DNA of 64,000 nt from an uncultured Holophagaceae bacterium. GTDB taxonomy: Bacteria; Acidobacteriota; Holophagae; Holophagales; Holophagaceae. Below, one piece after another: positions 1 to 6,358 of the stretch. A program made the position numbers and the translations under genes. The DNA is taken from the NCBI GenBank assembly GCA_903857495.1, contig CAIOFF010000042.1, positions 62,001 through 126,000 on the forward strand. The letters run 5' to 3'. The notes beneath the pieces were generated by a model that searched no databases, was not told the DNA's origin, and saw only the letters and a program-made list of their open reading frames with translations. Position 1 is the first letter of the stretch, and every line of letters begins with the position of its first letter.

Positions 1-57
1 TATGCTTGACCCAAATAATCCGGACAGACCCTCAATGATGTCGAGACAGGAACAACG

Positions 58-528
58 ATGACCCCACCCCCCGCGAGAGTCTGTACCTGGTGCGGGAAGG
101 ATGCGGGTTTCGGGACCTGGCCCCTCCCAAGCCACATCTGCAAAGCGTGCTATGCAGAGCTGCTCGGGGTTCCCTCCCTGACGAGAGAGTCGATCGACAC
201 CCTGCCCTATGGTGCGATCGAGCTGGATGTAACTGGCTCGATCCTGACCTACAACCAGGCGGAGGGAGACCTCGCGGGACTGGACCCCGCCCGAGTCATT
301 GGGAAGAACTTCTTCAAGCAGGTGGCCCCCTGCACCGACGTGAAGGCCTTCCAGGGTCGGTTCGCCGAGTTCATCCATTCGAACGCGGGCCCGCAGTCCT
401 TCACCTTCATCTTCCAGTTCCCGGGCAGGCCCGTGGAGGTGAACATCACGTTCATCAGCACCGATCGGGAGACCGCGATGGTGCTCGTCCACACGCTCGG
501 CTCGAAGCCGACACACGAAGCTGGCTGA
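58..528 (+). CDS. Photoactive yellow protein (PYP)-like PAS sensor with N-terminal Cys4 knuckle
   Basis: This 156-residue protein is probably a cytosolic light or ligand sensor. Residues 45-146 align without gaps over the core of photoactive yellow protein. The run GAIELD, the pair YN, AEGD, then VIGKNFFK and VAPCTD all follow the PYP pattern. Tyr65, Glu69 and Cys92 keep the exact spacing of PYP Tyr42, Glu46 and the chromophore-bearing Cys69. The positions of PYP Thr50 and Arg52 are Ala73 and Leu75 here. Upstream of the PAS core, Cys9/Cys12 and Cys28/Cys31 form a CxxC-15-CxxC knuckle that looks zinc-binding. The ATG follows an AGGA box. The TatD-like gene starts 20 bases downstream, so the two are probably co-transcribed. 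Family membership is well supported. Binding of p-coumaric acid and a photocycle are inferred, and no tyrosine ammonia-lyase or coumarate ligase gene is in the window. Confidence 0.85.
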   Translation: MTPPPARVCTWCGKDAGFGTWPLPSHICKACYAELLGVPSLTRESIDTLPYGAIELDVTGSILTYNQAEGDLAGLDPARVIGKNFFKQVAPCTDVKAFQGRFAEFIHSNAGPQSFTFIFQFPGRPVEVNITFISTDRETAMVLVHTLGSKPTHEAG

Positions 529-548
529 CCACTCAAGGCGCGGCACCC

Positions 549-1247
549 ATGCCCACCCTCTTTGATGCCCACAGCCACCTGCCTCAGCCGGGAAGTCCCG
601 AGCCGAGGCACGGATGCGTGCTCTGCGGGACCCGCGAGGCCGACTGGGTGGCGGTGCTGGCCCACGCCGCGGGCCACTTGCAGGTCATCCCCATGCTGGG
701 CCTGCATCCTTGGTTCGCAGCCGAGGCGGCACCCGGGTGGGAACTGCGCCTGGAGGCACTGCTGCGGACCCACCACTGCGGCATCGGCGAGTGCGGCCTG
801 GACTTCAGTCGGCAGGCTGCGGACCGGGCCGCGCAGGAGACGGCCTTCCGGACTCAGCTGCGCCTCGCGCAAACCCTGGGGCGCCCCGTGGCCATCCATG
901 CGGTGCAGGCCTGGGGACGCCTCCTGGATTTGCTGCGGGAGGAAGGCGTGCCTAAGGCGGGGGCGCTGATCCATGCGTACTCCGGCAGCCCGGAGACCGC
1001 CCAGGTGCTGCAGGGCCTGGGCGTTTTCCTCTCCTTCTCCGGGGATCTCCTGGCACCGAATCGGCCGAAGCCGCAGGAGGCGCTGCGCTCCGTGGCCGCG
1101 GACCGCCTGCTGCTGGAGAGCGACGGCACGGCCGACCTGCGACAGGTGCTCGAGGCTGCCGCCGCCCTGCGCGGGGTCGGGCCGGAGCTCCTCGCGGCCC
1201 AGACCTGGGAGAATGGGCGACAGTGCTTCAAGGAGTGGCTGGCATGA
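549..1247 (+). CDS. TatD-family metal-dependent hydrolase
   Basis: The 232-residue product looks like a TatD-type TIM-barrel hydrolase, a cytosolic family that includes 3'-5' DNases. The visible metal-site motifs come in the expected order: DAHSH at residues 6-10, GECGLDF, AIHAV, LIHAYSG and LESDG. I chose the ATG at 549 because the HxH motif begins six residues later, and the reading frame further upstream overlaps the PYP-like gene. The stop overlaps the tcdA start as ATGA. The protein is somewhat shorter than E. coli TatD (about 260 residues), so its substrate is uncertain. Confidence 0.85.
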   Translation: MPTLFDAHSHLPQPGSPEPRHGCVLCGTREADWVAVLAHAAGHLQVIPMLGLHPWFAAEAAPGWELRLEALLRTHHCGIGECGLDFSRQAADRAAQETAFRTQLRLAQTLGRPVAIHAVQAWGRLLDLLREEGVPKAGALIHAYSGSPETAQVLQGLGVFLSFSGDLLAPNRPKPQEALRSVAADRLLLESDGTADLRQVLEAAAALRGVGPELLAAQTWENGRQCFKEWLA

Positions 1248-1990
1248 GGTGGTATTCCCGCAGTGAGCTGCTGCTCGGCGAGGCGGCGCTGGACCGGCTG
1301 CGCCAGGCGCGCGTGACCGTGTTCGGACTGGGGGGCGTCGGCTCCTTCGCCGTGGAGGCCCTGGCGCGGGCGGGCGTGGGCCACCTGCGCCTGGTGGACC
1401 ACGACGGCGTCGGCCCCAGCAACCTCAACCGCCAGCTCTACGCGCTGCGCTCGACCCTGGGCCAGCCCAAGGCCGAGGTGGCCGCGGCCCGGGTGCGGGA
1501 CATCAACCCCGACTGCGACGTGGAGGCCCTGGTCACCTTCATCCACACAGACACGCTGCCGGCGCTGCTGGAGCCCCGCCCCGACGTGGCCATCGACGCC
1601 ATCGACTCCATGACCTGCAAGGTGGCCCTCATGGTCACGGCCCACCAGCAGGGCCTCCCCCTGATCTCCGCCATGGGGGCCGGGGGCCGCCTGGATAGCA
1701 GCCTGCTGCGCGTGGGCGACATCAGCGAGACGCGGCTCTGCCCGCTCGCCGCCCGGGTGCGCAAGGAGCTGCGCAAGGCCGGCATCACCCAGGGCATCCG
1801 CTGCGTCTACTCCCTGGAGCCCGCCGACAACAAGCGTCCGGCCAATCCCGTGGACATCGAGCCCCACCGCGGTCCCGGCCGGGTCAGGCGACCTGTGGGA
1901 ACGATTTCCTACATGCCCGCCATCGTGGGGCTTAAGGTTGCAGAGGAAGTCTTGCGAATGCTGCTCGCAGCCCCCCCGACTAGCCTTTGA
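1244..1990 (+). CDS. tcdA: tRNA threonylcarbamoyladenosine dehydratase (TcdA/CsdL-like)
   Basis: This ThiF/MoeB/HesA-type E1-like enzyme of 248 residues is expected to adenylate and cyclise the t6A base at position 37 of ANN-decoding tRNAs, giving ct6A. The nucleotide-binding site GLGGVGS lies at about residues 26-32. VDHDGVGPSNLNRQ follows, and the C-terminal PVGTISYMPAIVGL stretch is typical of TcdA/YgdL. The start overlaps the preceding stop (ATGA), so translation is probably coupled to the hydrolase. TcdA normally works with the CsdA/CsdE sulfur system, and neither is visible here. Confidence 0.88.
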   Translation: MRWYSRSELLLGEAALDRLRQARVTVFGLGGVGSFAVEALARAGVGHLRLVDHDGVGPSNLNRQLYALRSTLGQPKAEVAAARVRDINPDCDVEALVTFIHTDTLPALLEPRPDVAIDAIDSMTCKVALMVTAHQQGLPLISAMGAGGRLDSSLLRVGDISETRLCPLAARVRKELRKAGITQGIRCVYSLEPADNKRPANPVDIEPHRGPGRVRRPVGTISYMPAIVGLKVAEEVLRMLLAAPPTSL

Positions 1991-1991
1991 A

Positions 1992-2020
1992 GCTCCGAAA
2001 TCGCACCGCGATTTCGGAGC
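1992..2020. terminator. Bidirectional hairpin between convergent tcdA and ybiT
   Basis: A perfect 13-bp inverted repeat (GCTCCGAAATCGC / GCGATTTCGGAGC) with an ACC triloop sits between two convergent stops. There is no U-run after the stem. However, the arms carry AAA on the 5' side and TTT on the 3' side, so a short U-tract lies inside the stem on either strand. Confidence 0.7.
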
Positions 2021-2024
2021 AGAC

Positions 2025-3650
2025 CTACCGCCCCGTCGGCGCCCCGTACTCCGCGTAGGTCCCCTGGAAGTCCTCGATGCCGTCATCGGTGAGGTGCCAG
2101 ATGCGCGTGGCCACTTCGTCGATGATGTCCTCGTCGTGCGTCACGAAGAGGATGGTGCCCTCGTAGCGCTGCAGGGCGTCATTGAGCCCGATCACCGCTT
2201 CCAGGTCCAGGTGGTTGGTGGGCTCGTCCAACACCAGGATGTTGGGCTTCTGCAGCATGAGCTTGCAGAACAGCAGCCGGCAAGACTCGCCGCCGCTGAG
2301 CACATCGGTCATCTTGTTGCCCTCTTCGCCGCGGAAGAGCATCTGGCCCATGATGCCGCGGATCTGCTCCTTGGTGGCCTCGGGGTCGAACTGGTGCAGC
2401 CAGGTGACCAGCTCGTAGCCCTTGGGGATGCTCTCGGCGAAGTCCTGGGAGAAGTAGCCCACGTTGGCCTCGTGCCCCCACTTCACCTCGCCGCCGTCCA
2501 GCTTCAGGCCCAGTTCGGTGACCTGCGGGGCGTTGGCCAGCAGGGCGTTCAGCAGGGTGGTCTTGCCGATGCCGTTGCGGCCCATGAGGGCCACCTTCTC
2601 GCCCCGCTGCACCATGGCCGAGAAGCCCTTGATGACCTCGTGGCGGCCGCCGGTGCCGTCCTTGTCGGTGTCGTAGCCCTTCTTGACGCCCTCGAACTCC
2701 AGGGCGTAGCGGCCCCCCGGCTTGTTCAGGTTGAACTTGATGAAGGGGCGCTGGATGTTGCTGCGGGCCAGGTCGCTGGGCTGCAGGCGCTCCACTTCCT
2801 TGCGGCGGCTGTTCACCTGGCTGCTGCGGGTGCCTGCGGCGAAGCGCTGAATGAACTCGTTGAGCTGGGCGATCTTCTTTTCGCGCTGGGCGTTGTCGGA
2901 CTCGATGCGCGACCGCACCTGGATCTTGGCCATGACCATGTCGTCGTAGCCGCCCGTGTACTGGATGATCGTCTGGTAGTCGATGTCGGCGATGTGCGTG
3001 CAGACATTGTTGAGGAAGTGGCGGTCGTGGGAGATGACGATGACCGTGCCCTTGTAGCGGCTGAGGAACTCCTCCAGCCAGTGGATGGAGTCGAGATCCA
3101 GATGGTTGGTGGGTTCGTCCAGCAGCAGGGCCTGGGGGTTGCCGAAGAGGGCCTGGGACAGCAGGACGCGCACCTTCTGGCCGCCCTGCAGCTCGCTCAT
3201 CTTGCGTCCGTGCAGGGACTCGGGAATGCCCAGACCGTCCAGCAGCACGGCGGCGTCACTCTCCGCGGTATAGCCATCCTCGTCGGCCACCACACCTTCG
3301 AGCTCGGCGACGCGCATGCCGTCTTCGTCGGTCATCTCGGCCTTGTCGTAGATGGCGTCCCGCTCCTGCAGCGCCTTCCAGAGACCCGCGTTGCCCATGA
3401 TCACCGTGTCGATGACCCGGAACTCGTCGAAGGCGAACTGATCCTGGCGCAGGATGCCCATCTTCCGGGGACGGATCACGTTCCCCATCTGCTGCTCCAG
3501 CTCGCCCGAGAGGATCTTCATGAACGTGGACTTGCCCGACCCGTTCGGCCCGGACAGGCCATAGCGGCGCCCAGGGTTGAAGGTGGTGGTCACATCCTCG
3601 AACAGGATCTTCGCGCCGTAGCGCATGGTGACGTTCTGCACAGCAAGCAT
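2025..3650 (-). CDS. ybiT: ABC-F family ATPase, YbiT type
   Basis: This 541-residue cytosolic protein has two ABC ATPase domains and no membrane segment. That is the layout of ABC-F translation factors that act at the ribosomal E site. Walker A motifs are GPNGSGKST and GRNGIGKTT; signature motifs are LQGGQKVR and LSGGESCR; both halves have LLDEPTNHLDL or LVLDEPTNHLDL. The N-terminus, including LRQDQFAF, and the linker with RFAAG match YbiT more closely than EttA or Uup. The start MLAVQNV at 3650 follows a GGGAG box; longer in-frame starts upstream would add an untypical Arg/Pro-rich tail. The physiological role of YbiT is not well defined. Confidence 0.9.
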   Translation of the reverse strand: MLAVQNVTMRYGAKILFEDVTTTFNPGRRYGLSGPNGSGKSTFMKILSGELEQQMGNVIRPRKMGILRQDQFAFDEFRVIDTVIMGNAGLWKALQERDAIYDKAEMTDEDGMRVAELEGVVADEDGYTAESDAAVLLDGLGIPESLHGRKMSELQGGQKVRVLLSQALFGNPQALLLDEPTNHLDLDSIHWLEEFLSRYKGTVIVISHDRHFLNNVCTHIADIDYQTIIQYTGGYDDMVMAKIQVRSRIESDNAQREKKIAQLNEFIQRFAAGTRSSQVNSRRKEVERLQPSDLARSNIQRPFIKFNLNKPGGRYALEFEGVKKGYDTDKDGTGGRHEVIKGFSAMVQRGEKVALMGRNGIGKTTLLNALLANAPQVTELGLKLDGGEVKWGHEANVGYFSQDFAESIPKGYELVTWLHQFDPEATKEQIRGIMGQMLFRGEEGNKMTDVLSGGESCRLLFCKLMLQKPNILVLDEPTNHLDLEAVIGLNDALQRYEGTILFVTHDEDIIDEVATRIWHLTDDGIEDFQGTYAEYGAPTGR

Positions 3651-3723
3651 GGCGGTTACTCCCGAACCCATCATTCTAACGCAGGGACTCGGTTTCTCCG
3701 AGGGGCGTTCTCGGCCGCGCCCG

Positions 3724-3774
3724 CTCCAAACGGTGCCCTGCGGGCGCCGTTTGGAGATAGGCGGCTTCGCCGCC
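3724..3774. terminator. Two hairpins with C-NNN-G triloops upstream of ybiT
   Basis: The first hairpin (3724-3756) has 15-base arms CTCCAAACGGTGCCC and GGGCGCCGTTTGGAG with a TGC loop and one G-T wobble. The second (3760-3774) is GGCGGC-TTC-GCCGCC. With the next hairpin at 3793-3825 they fill the gap between the ssb stop and the ybiT start. They may terminate ssb transcription or structure the ybiT leader; which of the two is not clear from sequence. Confidence 0.6.
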
Positions 3775-3792
3775 AAGAGAATCCCTTATGAA

Positions 3793-3825
3793 CTTCAAAA
3801 CGGCGCCAGAGGCGCCGTTTTGAAG
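3793..3825. terminator. Perfect 15-bp hairpin downstream of ssb
   Basis: Arms CTTCAAAACGGCGCC and GGCGCCGTTTTGAAG are perfectly complementary around an AGA loop. The 5' arm contains AAAA and the 3' arm TTTT, so transcription from either side would meet a GC core followed by a U-tract. The ssb stop lies 30 bases away, which suits a terminator of ssb. Confidence 0.7.
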
Positions 3826-3855
3826 CCGTGCCGATCGCCTCGGCGGAACAATCCC

Positions 3856-4308
3856 CTAGAACGGAATGTCGTCGTCGGGGAAGCTGCCGCCGGCGGCGGG
3901 GCTGGGGGCGCCGTGGTCCTCGGCCTCCTGGGCGCCACCGCGGCTGTAGCCGCCGTCGCGGGGGCCGCTGTCATCCATGCGGCCCAGCATGACGAAGTTG
4001 TCGCAGCGGATGTCGCAGGCGGTCTTCTTGACGCCGGCCTGGTCGGTGTATTCGCGATACTGGATGCGGCCCTCGATCATCACCTGCTTGCCCTTCCGCA
4101 GGTACTTCTCGGCGATCTCGGCCTGCTTGCCCCAGACCACGATGTTGTGCCACTCGGTCTTGCTCTGCTTCTCCCCGGCCTGGTTCTTCCACGTCTCGGT
4201 GGTGGCCACGGAGAACCGTGCGACCTGCTGGCCCGAAGGGGTGGATTTCAGCTCGGGATCGCGCCCGAGGTTGCCGATGAGCAGAACTTTGTTTAATGAA
4301 CCGGACAT
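3856..4308 (-). CDS. ssb: Single-stranded DNA-binding protein
   Basis: This 150-residue SSB binds single-stranded DNA in replication, repair and recombination and recruits partner proteins through its tail. The OB fold occupies about residues 5-108, with NKVLLIGNLGRDPELK at its start and WHNIVVWGKQAE in the middle. A Gly/Ser/Pro-rich linker follows, and the protein ends in the conserved acidic tip DDDIPF. The ATG is preceded by a near-perfect AAGGAGG box. Monocistronic on the minus strand. Confidence 0.97.
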   Translation of the reverse strand: MSGSLNKVLLIGNLGRDPELKSTPSGQQVARFSVATTETWKNQAGEKQSKTEWHNIVVWGKQAEIAEKYLRKGKQVMIEGRIQYREYTDQAGVKKTACDIRCDNFVMLGRMDDSGPRDGGYSRGGAQEAEDHGAPSPAAGGSFPDDDIPF

Positions 4309-4405
4309 GATGTCCTCCTTAGATCAGCGGAGCTCTCCGCCGCACCGTCGACTCAGACCATCTGAGGGGGTGGTAGGGTGATGAGGATTCCCGCGAGCGA
4401 AACCC

Positions 4406-5155
4406 ATGTCAAGTGCCAACTCAAACCTCCTCGTGAGCTGCAGAAACAAGTCAGGCGCGGTGAAGCATTATCTTCCCGCCCTCAGAGGCGCTGGGTGGGC
4501 TGCGGAGCCCTGCCTCCTGGCGCCCGGGGATCCCCTGCCCGACCTGGACGGGGCCCTCGGCCTGCTGCTCACGGGTGGCTCGGACATCCATCCCCGCTGC
4601 TGGGAAAGCCCCGACGCGGTGCACCGTGAGGCCGATGTGGACGAGGACCGGGATGCCTTCGAGCTGCCGCTGATCCGGGCGGCCTGGGAGCGGAACCTGC
4701 CCATCCTCGGCATCTGCCGCGGCGAGCAGATCCTCAACGTGGCCCTGGGCGGCAGCATGATCCAGCACGTGCCGGAGTACTACGGCTGCGATCCCACCCG
4801 CCACCAGCACGGCACGCCAGAGCACGCGGAGATGCGCCACCGCGTGCAGCTGGCGCCGGGCTCGCGGCTGCGGGCGCTGCTGGGCGAGGACGTGTTCCTG
4901 GTGAACAGCCGCCACCACCAGGCCGTGAAGCAGGTGGCGCCGGACCTGACGGCCGTGGGCTGGCACCTGGACACCGTCCACCCGAAAACAGGTCCGCTCA
5001 TCGAAGCCCTCGAGGCCCGGGATTCCGAGCGCTGGGTCTTCGGCGTGCAGTGGCATCCGGAGAACCTCGTGGGCCTCATGGGTCCCGCCGGAGAAGCCGC
5101 CCGGGACCTCTTCGCGGCCTTCGTGGCGGCCCTCCGGCCGCAGAGCCGGGGCTGA
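4406..5155 (+). CDS. Class-I glutamine amidotransferase-like peptidase C26 (PuuD-like)
   Basis: The 249-residue protein belongs to the gamma-glutamyl hydrolase/PuuD group, cytosolic enzymes that cleave gamma-glutamyl amides such as gamma-glutamyl-GABA. The nucleophile elbow GICRGEQ gives Cys104, and QWHPEN gives His217 and Glu219, completing the triad. LLLTGGSDIHP at about residues 53-63 is also characteristic. The ribosome binding site is weak. No polyamine or GABA genes are nearby, so the substrate is not set by context. Confidence 0.85.
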   Translation: MSSANSNLLVSCRNKSGAVKHYLPALRGAGWAAEPCLLAPGDPLPDLDGALGLLLTGGSDIHPRCWESPDAVHREADVDEDRDAFELPLIRAAWERNLPILGICRGEQILNVALGGSMIQHVPEYYGCDPTRHQHGTPEHAEMRHRVQLAPGSRLRALLGEDVFLVNSRHHQAVKQVAPDLTAVGWHLDTVHPKTGPLIEALEARDSERWVFGVQWHPENLVGLMGPAGEAARDLFAAFVAALRPQSRG

Positions 5156-5207
5156 CAGCCACCAGACGCTCTGCGGTTGTGGTCTGATTGGAGAAACGGG
5201 AGCCCCC

Positions 5208-5996
5208 ATGCCCAGCCCCATCCGCTTCGAGATCTCGGACCGCGTCGCCACGCTGACGCTGGACCGGCCCGACCGCCTGAACGCTCTGGTACCCGAGATG
5301 AAGGAGGGCTTCGAGGAAGCCCTCGCCAAAGCGGCGGAGCCCGGCGTGAAGGTGCTGCTGCTGCGCGGCGCGGGCCGGGCCTTCTGCGCCGGGGGTGACA
5401 TCGGCTGGATGGCCAAGGCCCTGGCCGAGGGGCGCTGGCCGGAGATGGAGGCCCTGCTGGACCTGGGCGCCTTCGTGGCCTGGGGCCTGGCCACGCTGCC
5501 CCGGCCCGTGCTGGCCGTGGTCCAGGGTCCGGCGGCGGGCGCCGGCATGAGCCTCGCGCTGGGAGCGGACCTGCGCCTGGCCGCGCCCGAGGCCGCCTTC
5601 AGCATGGCCTTCGTGAAGATCGGCCTGCACCCGGACTGGGGCGGCAGCGTGATGCTGGGCAGGCTTGTGAATGCCGCCGTGGCCGCGGAGCTGATGCTGA
5701 CCGGGGACACCCTGGGCGCCAGCCGGGCTCTGGAGCTGGGCCTGGTGAACCGGATCGTCCCGGCGGACCAGCTGGACGCCGAGGCCGAGAGCCTGGCCCG
5801 CCGCCTTGCCGCCGGCCCCGCAGCGACCTTCGCCCGCATCAAGGCGTCGGTGCTTCGAAACCAGGGGCTGGATGCGGACAGCCTGCGCAGCCGCCTCGAG
5901 GCCGAGGGCGCCCAGATGAAGGCTGCGATGCGCCATCCGGATGCCAGAGAGGGGCTGGCCGCCTTCCTGGAGAAGCGGGCGCCCCGATTCACCTAG
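5208..5996 (+). CDS. Enoyl-CoA hydratase/isomerase family protein, PaaG-like
   Basis: This 262-residue crotonase-fold enzyme acts on CoA thioesters. The oxyanion-hole segments FCAGGDIG (59-66) and GPAAGAGMSLALGAD (107-121) are present. At the first catalytic position of true hydratases (Glu144 in rat crotonase) this protein has a hydrophobic residue in FSMAF. HPDWGGS supplies Asp143, matching the catalytic Asp of PaaG in IPDCGGT. The C-terminal KRAPRFT also resembles PaaG. An isomerase role is therefore more likely than simple hydration. No other phenylacetate or beta-oxidation genes flank it. Confidence 0.85.
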   Translation: MPSPIRFEISDRVATLTLDRPDRLNALVPEMKEGFEEALAKAAEPGVKVLLLRGAGRAFCAGGDIGWMAKALAEGRWPEMEALLDLGAFVAWGLATLPRPVLAVVQGPAAGAGMSLALGADLRLAAPEAAFSMAFVKIGLHPDWGGSVMLGRLVNAAVAAELMLTGDTLGASRALELGLVNRIVPADQLDAEAESLARRLAAGPAATFARIKASVLRNQGLDADSLRSRLEAEGAQMKAAMRHPDAREGLAAFLEKRAPRFT

Positions 5997-6018
5997 ACCG
6001 GCCCGAGCCCGCCGGGAC

Positions 6019-6046
6019 TTGAATTTTGTCGGCATTGTATTAATTT
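6019..6046 (+). promoter_or_regulatory. Possible AT-rich promoter for the Cys-rich small protein
   Basis: An AT-rich stretch stands out from its GC-rich surroundings. TTGAAT at 6019-6024 could be a -35 box, and TAATTT at 6041-6046 a -10 box after a 16-base spacer. It ends only ten bases before the ATG at 6056, and there is no ribosome binding site, so any transcript would be nearly leaderless. Confidence 0.35.
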
Positions 6047-6055
6047 ATTATTTCT

Positions 6056-6358
6056 ATGCATCCCGTCCTCACCATCTGCGCCGATTGCGAGCGCCGGGCT
6101 TTGCGCCACCCCCGGAAGGGCCGGGCCATGACTGAGGCCCTGCGCTGTCTTGCCCTGCTGCTGCTGAACCGGAAGCGGCTTCAGGGGCTCCAGATCGTCC
6201 GTGAGCACTGTCTGCTGAACTGCCCCCTGGGCCGGGTCTGCGTGACCCTGAAGCAGGATGGGTGCGAGAGCCGCCATCACCTGGCCGCGGAGGACGATCT
6301 CAAGGCCGTGGTCCGGCGGCTGGTGCGCCCGCCAAAGTCGAACCCGAGCCCGACCTAG
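6056..6358 (+). CDS. Small cysteine-rich, DUF1636-like putative metal-binding protein
   Basis: The product has 100 residues with cysteines at positions 8, 11, 31, 52, 56, 62 and 70. The pattern of an N-terminal CADC pair and a later C-x3-NC-x5-C block followed by a basic, charged end resembles DUF1636/2Fe-2S thioredoxin-like proteins. This is a weak recognition. The ATG at 6056 keeps the first Cys pair; a later ATG at 6128 would remove it. Its TAG stop shares the palindrome CTAG (6355-6358) with the stop of the convergent kinase gene. Confidence 0.6.
   Translation: MHPVLTICADCERRALRHPRKGRAMTEALRCLALLLLNRKRLQGLQIVREHCLLNCPLGRVCVTLKQDGCESRHHLAAEDDLKAVVRRLVRPPKSNPSPT

Noticed and set aside
1938-3791. 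Long plus-strand open frame of 617 codons over ybiT
   Set aside because: It is antisense to a clear ABC-F gene, low in complexity (Leu/Val/Ala/Gly/His-rich) and shows no family motif. It is a GC-rich shadow.
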